This document shows, piece after piece, positions 63,805-64,000 of a stretch of DNA of 64,000 bases. A model generated the notes under the pieces. That model was given only the letters and a program-made list of their open reading frames with translations. It was not told the DNA's origin and did no database searches. The position numbers were made by a program, and so were the translations under genes. Source of the stretch: Sphingomonas sp. 7/4-4 (GTDB taxonomy: Bacteria > Pseudomonadota > Alphaproteobacteria > Sphingomonadales > Sphingomonadaceae); contig NZ_CP115960.1 in NCBI RefSeq assembly GCF_027941955.1, positions 3,972,001 through 4,036,000 of the forward strand. Reading direction: 5' to 3'. How positions within the stretch are numbered: position 1 is the stretch's first letter; each line of letters begins with the position of its first letter.

Positions 63805-64000
63805 TCCGCCGCCTCCAGCCGCTCGGCGGCCACGCGCGGCGAGGCGGGCAGCGCCACCGGCAGCGGCGCATCCTCGCGGATCGGCATGAACTGGTTGCTC
63901 ACGCCGTCGAGCGCCAGCACCTGGCCATAAGCGATATCGAAGAACCAGCCGTGCAGCGCGACTTCACCCCGCGCGATCGCCGCTGCGACCGAGGGATGCG
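63801..64000 (-). CDS. Beta-class carbonic anhydrase, C-terminal 65 residues (cut by window edge)
   Basis: The visible tail reads HPSVAAAIARGEVALHGWFF then DIAYGQVLALDG and ends in AAERLEAAE. The HPxVxxAxxxGxxxLHGW pattern is typical of the C-terminal helix and strand of beta-carbonic anhydrases. The zinc ligands lie beyond position 64000. Its stop overlaps the SulP start (ATGA), so the two are co-transcribed and probably linked in CO2/bicarbonate handling. Confidence 0.85.
   Translation of the reverse strand, partial: HPSVAAAIARGEVALHGWFFDIAYGQVLALDGVSNQFMPIREDAPLPVALPASPRVAAERLEAAE

Noticed and set aside
1..64000. CRISPR arrays, tRNA/rRNA genes, insertion sequences
   Set aside because: I saw no regularly spaced direct repeats, no tRNA cloverleaf or rRNA sequence, and no transposase. 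The only mobile-element-like structure is the small inverted-repeat unit at 39831-39948.

Overview
The window is GC-rich and looks like a chromosome segment of a Sphingomonas-type alphaproteobacterium. This rests on the large Caulobacter/Sphingomonad-class TonB receptors (four of them), on TonB receptors sitting beside a tryptophan-halogenase-like flavoprotein and a SapC/cupin protein, and on the dense glycan-utilisation clusters. This is inference from gene content, not a taxonomic placement.

Left third (1-19.3 kb, all minus strand, read right to left): a contractile injection system of the extracellular (eCIS, Afp/PVC-like) type. From its promoter end it has an AAA+ ATPase, a DUF4255 cap/terminator protein, two unrecognised structural proteins, sheath, tube, a tail-assembly protein, a DUF6760 small protein, a second tube, a Pro/Ala-rich linker protein, an Afp7-like LysM protein, a gpD-like hub, a gpV-like spike, PAAR tip, gp25 wedge, two baseplate-J-like proteins and the start of a further protein cut by the left edge. 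Most genes overlap by 1-4 bases, so this is one transcription unit. No fibre or toxin gene is visible; these may lie beyond position 1.

Middle (19.5-48 kb): an MFS exporter, a LysR/DUF3237 pair, then glycan-uptake genes: TonB receptor with GntR, CE1-type esterase, GH51 arabinofuranosidase, a SapC-cupin_8 fusion divergent from a second TonB receptor, halogenase-like protein, GH3 enzyme with a PA14-like insert, a stand-alone LuxR domain, gluconokinase, a 1009-residue double beta-helix protein and a third TonB receptor. LacI-type operators (consensus TGNTARCGCTANCR) recur before the GH51 gene, the SapC-cupin/TonB pair and the LuxR gene, which suggests an arabinoxylan/xylose-type regulon. A second shared palindrome (CTACGACCTTxGTCGxA) precedes the beta-helix and third TonB genes.

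Right third (47-64 kb): a fucose-type module (RhaM-like mutarotase, zinc dehydrogenase, IclR, GH29 fucosidase) with a shared ATTTGCAA palindrome, then a GntR gene and a tight alginate operon (TonB receptor, PL6, PL17, hexuronate-type MFS, SDR reductase, SGNH esterase). GH29 plus PL6/PL17 points to brown-algal polysaccharide use. The window ends with a SulP transporter and the 3' end of a beta-carbonic anhydrase.

Sequence quality matters: about 27 small indels break reading frames between 2.8 and 48.6 kb. Almost all are one base missing, most in G/C runs of 4-5, and restoring that base rebuilds a family-typical protein each time. None is seen from 49 to 64 kb. I therefore give whole-gene coordinates and note where the frame breaks; these look like consensus errors rather than pseudogenes.
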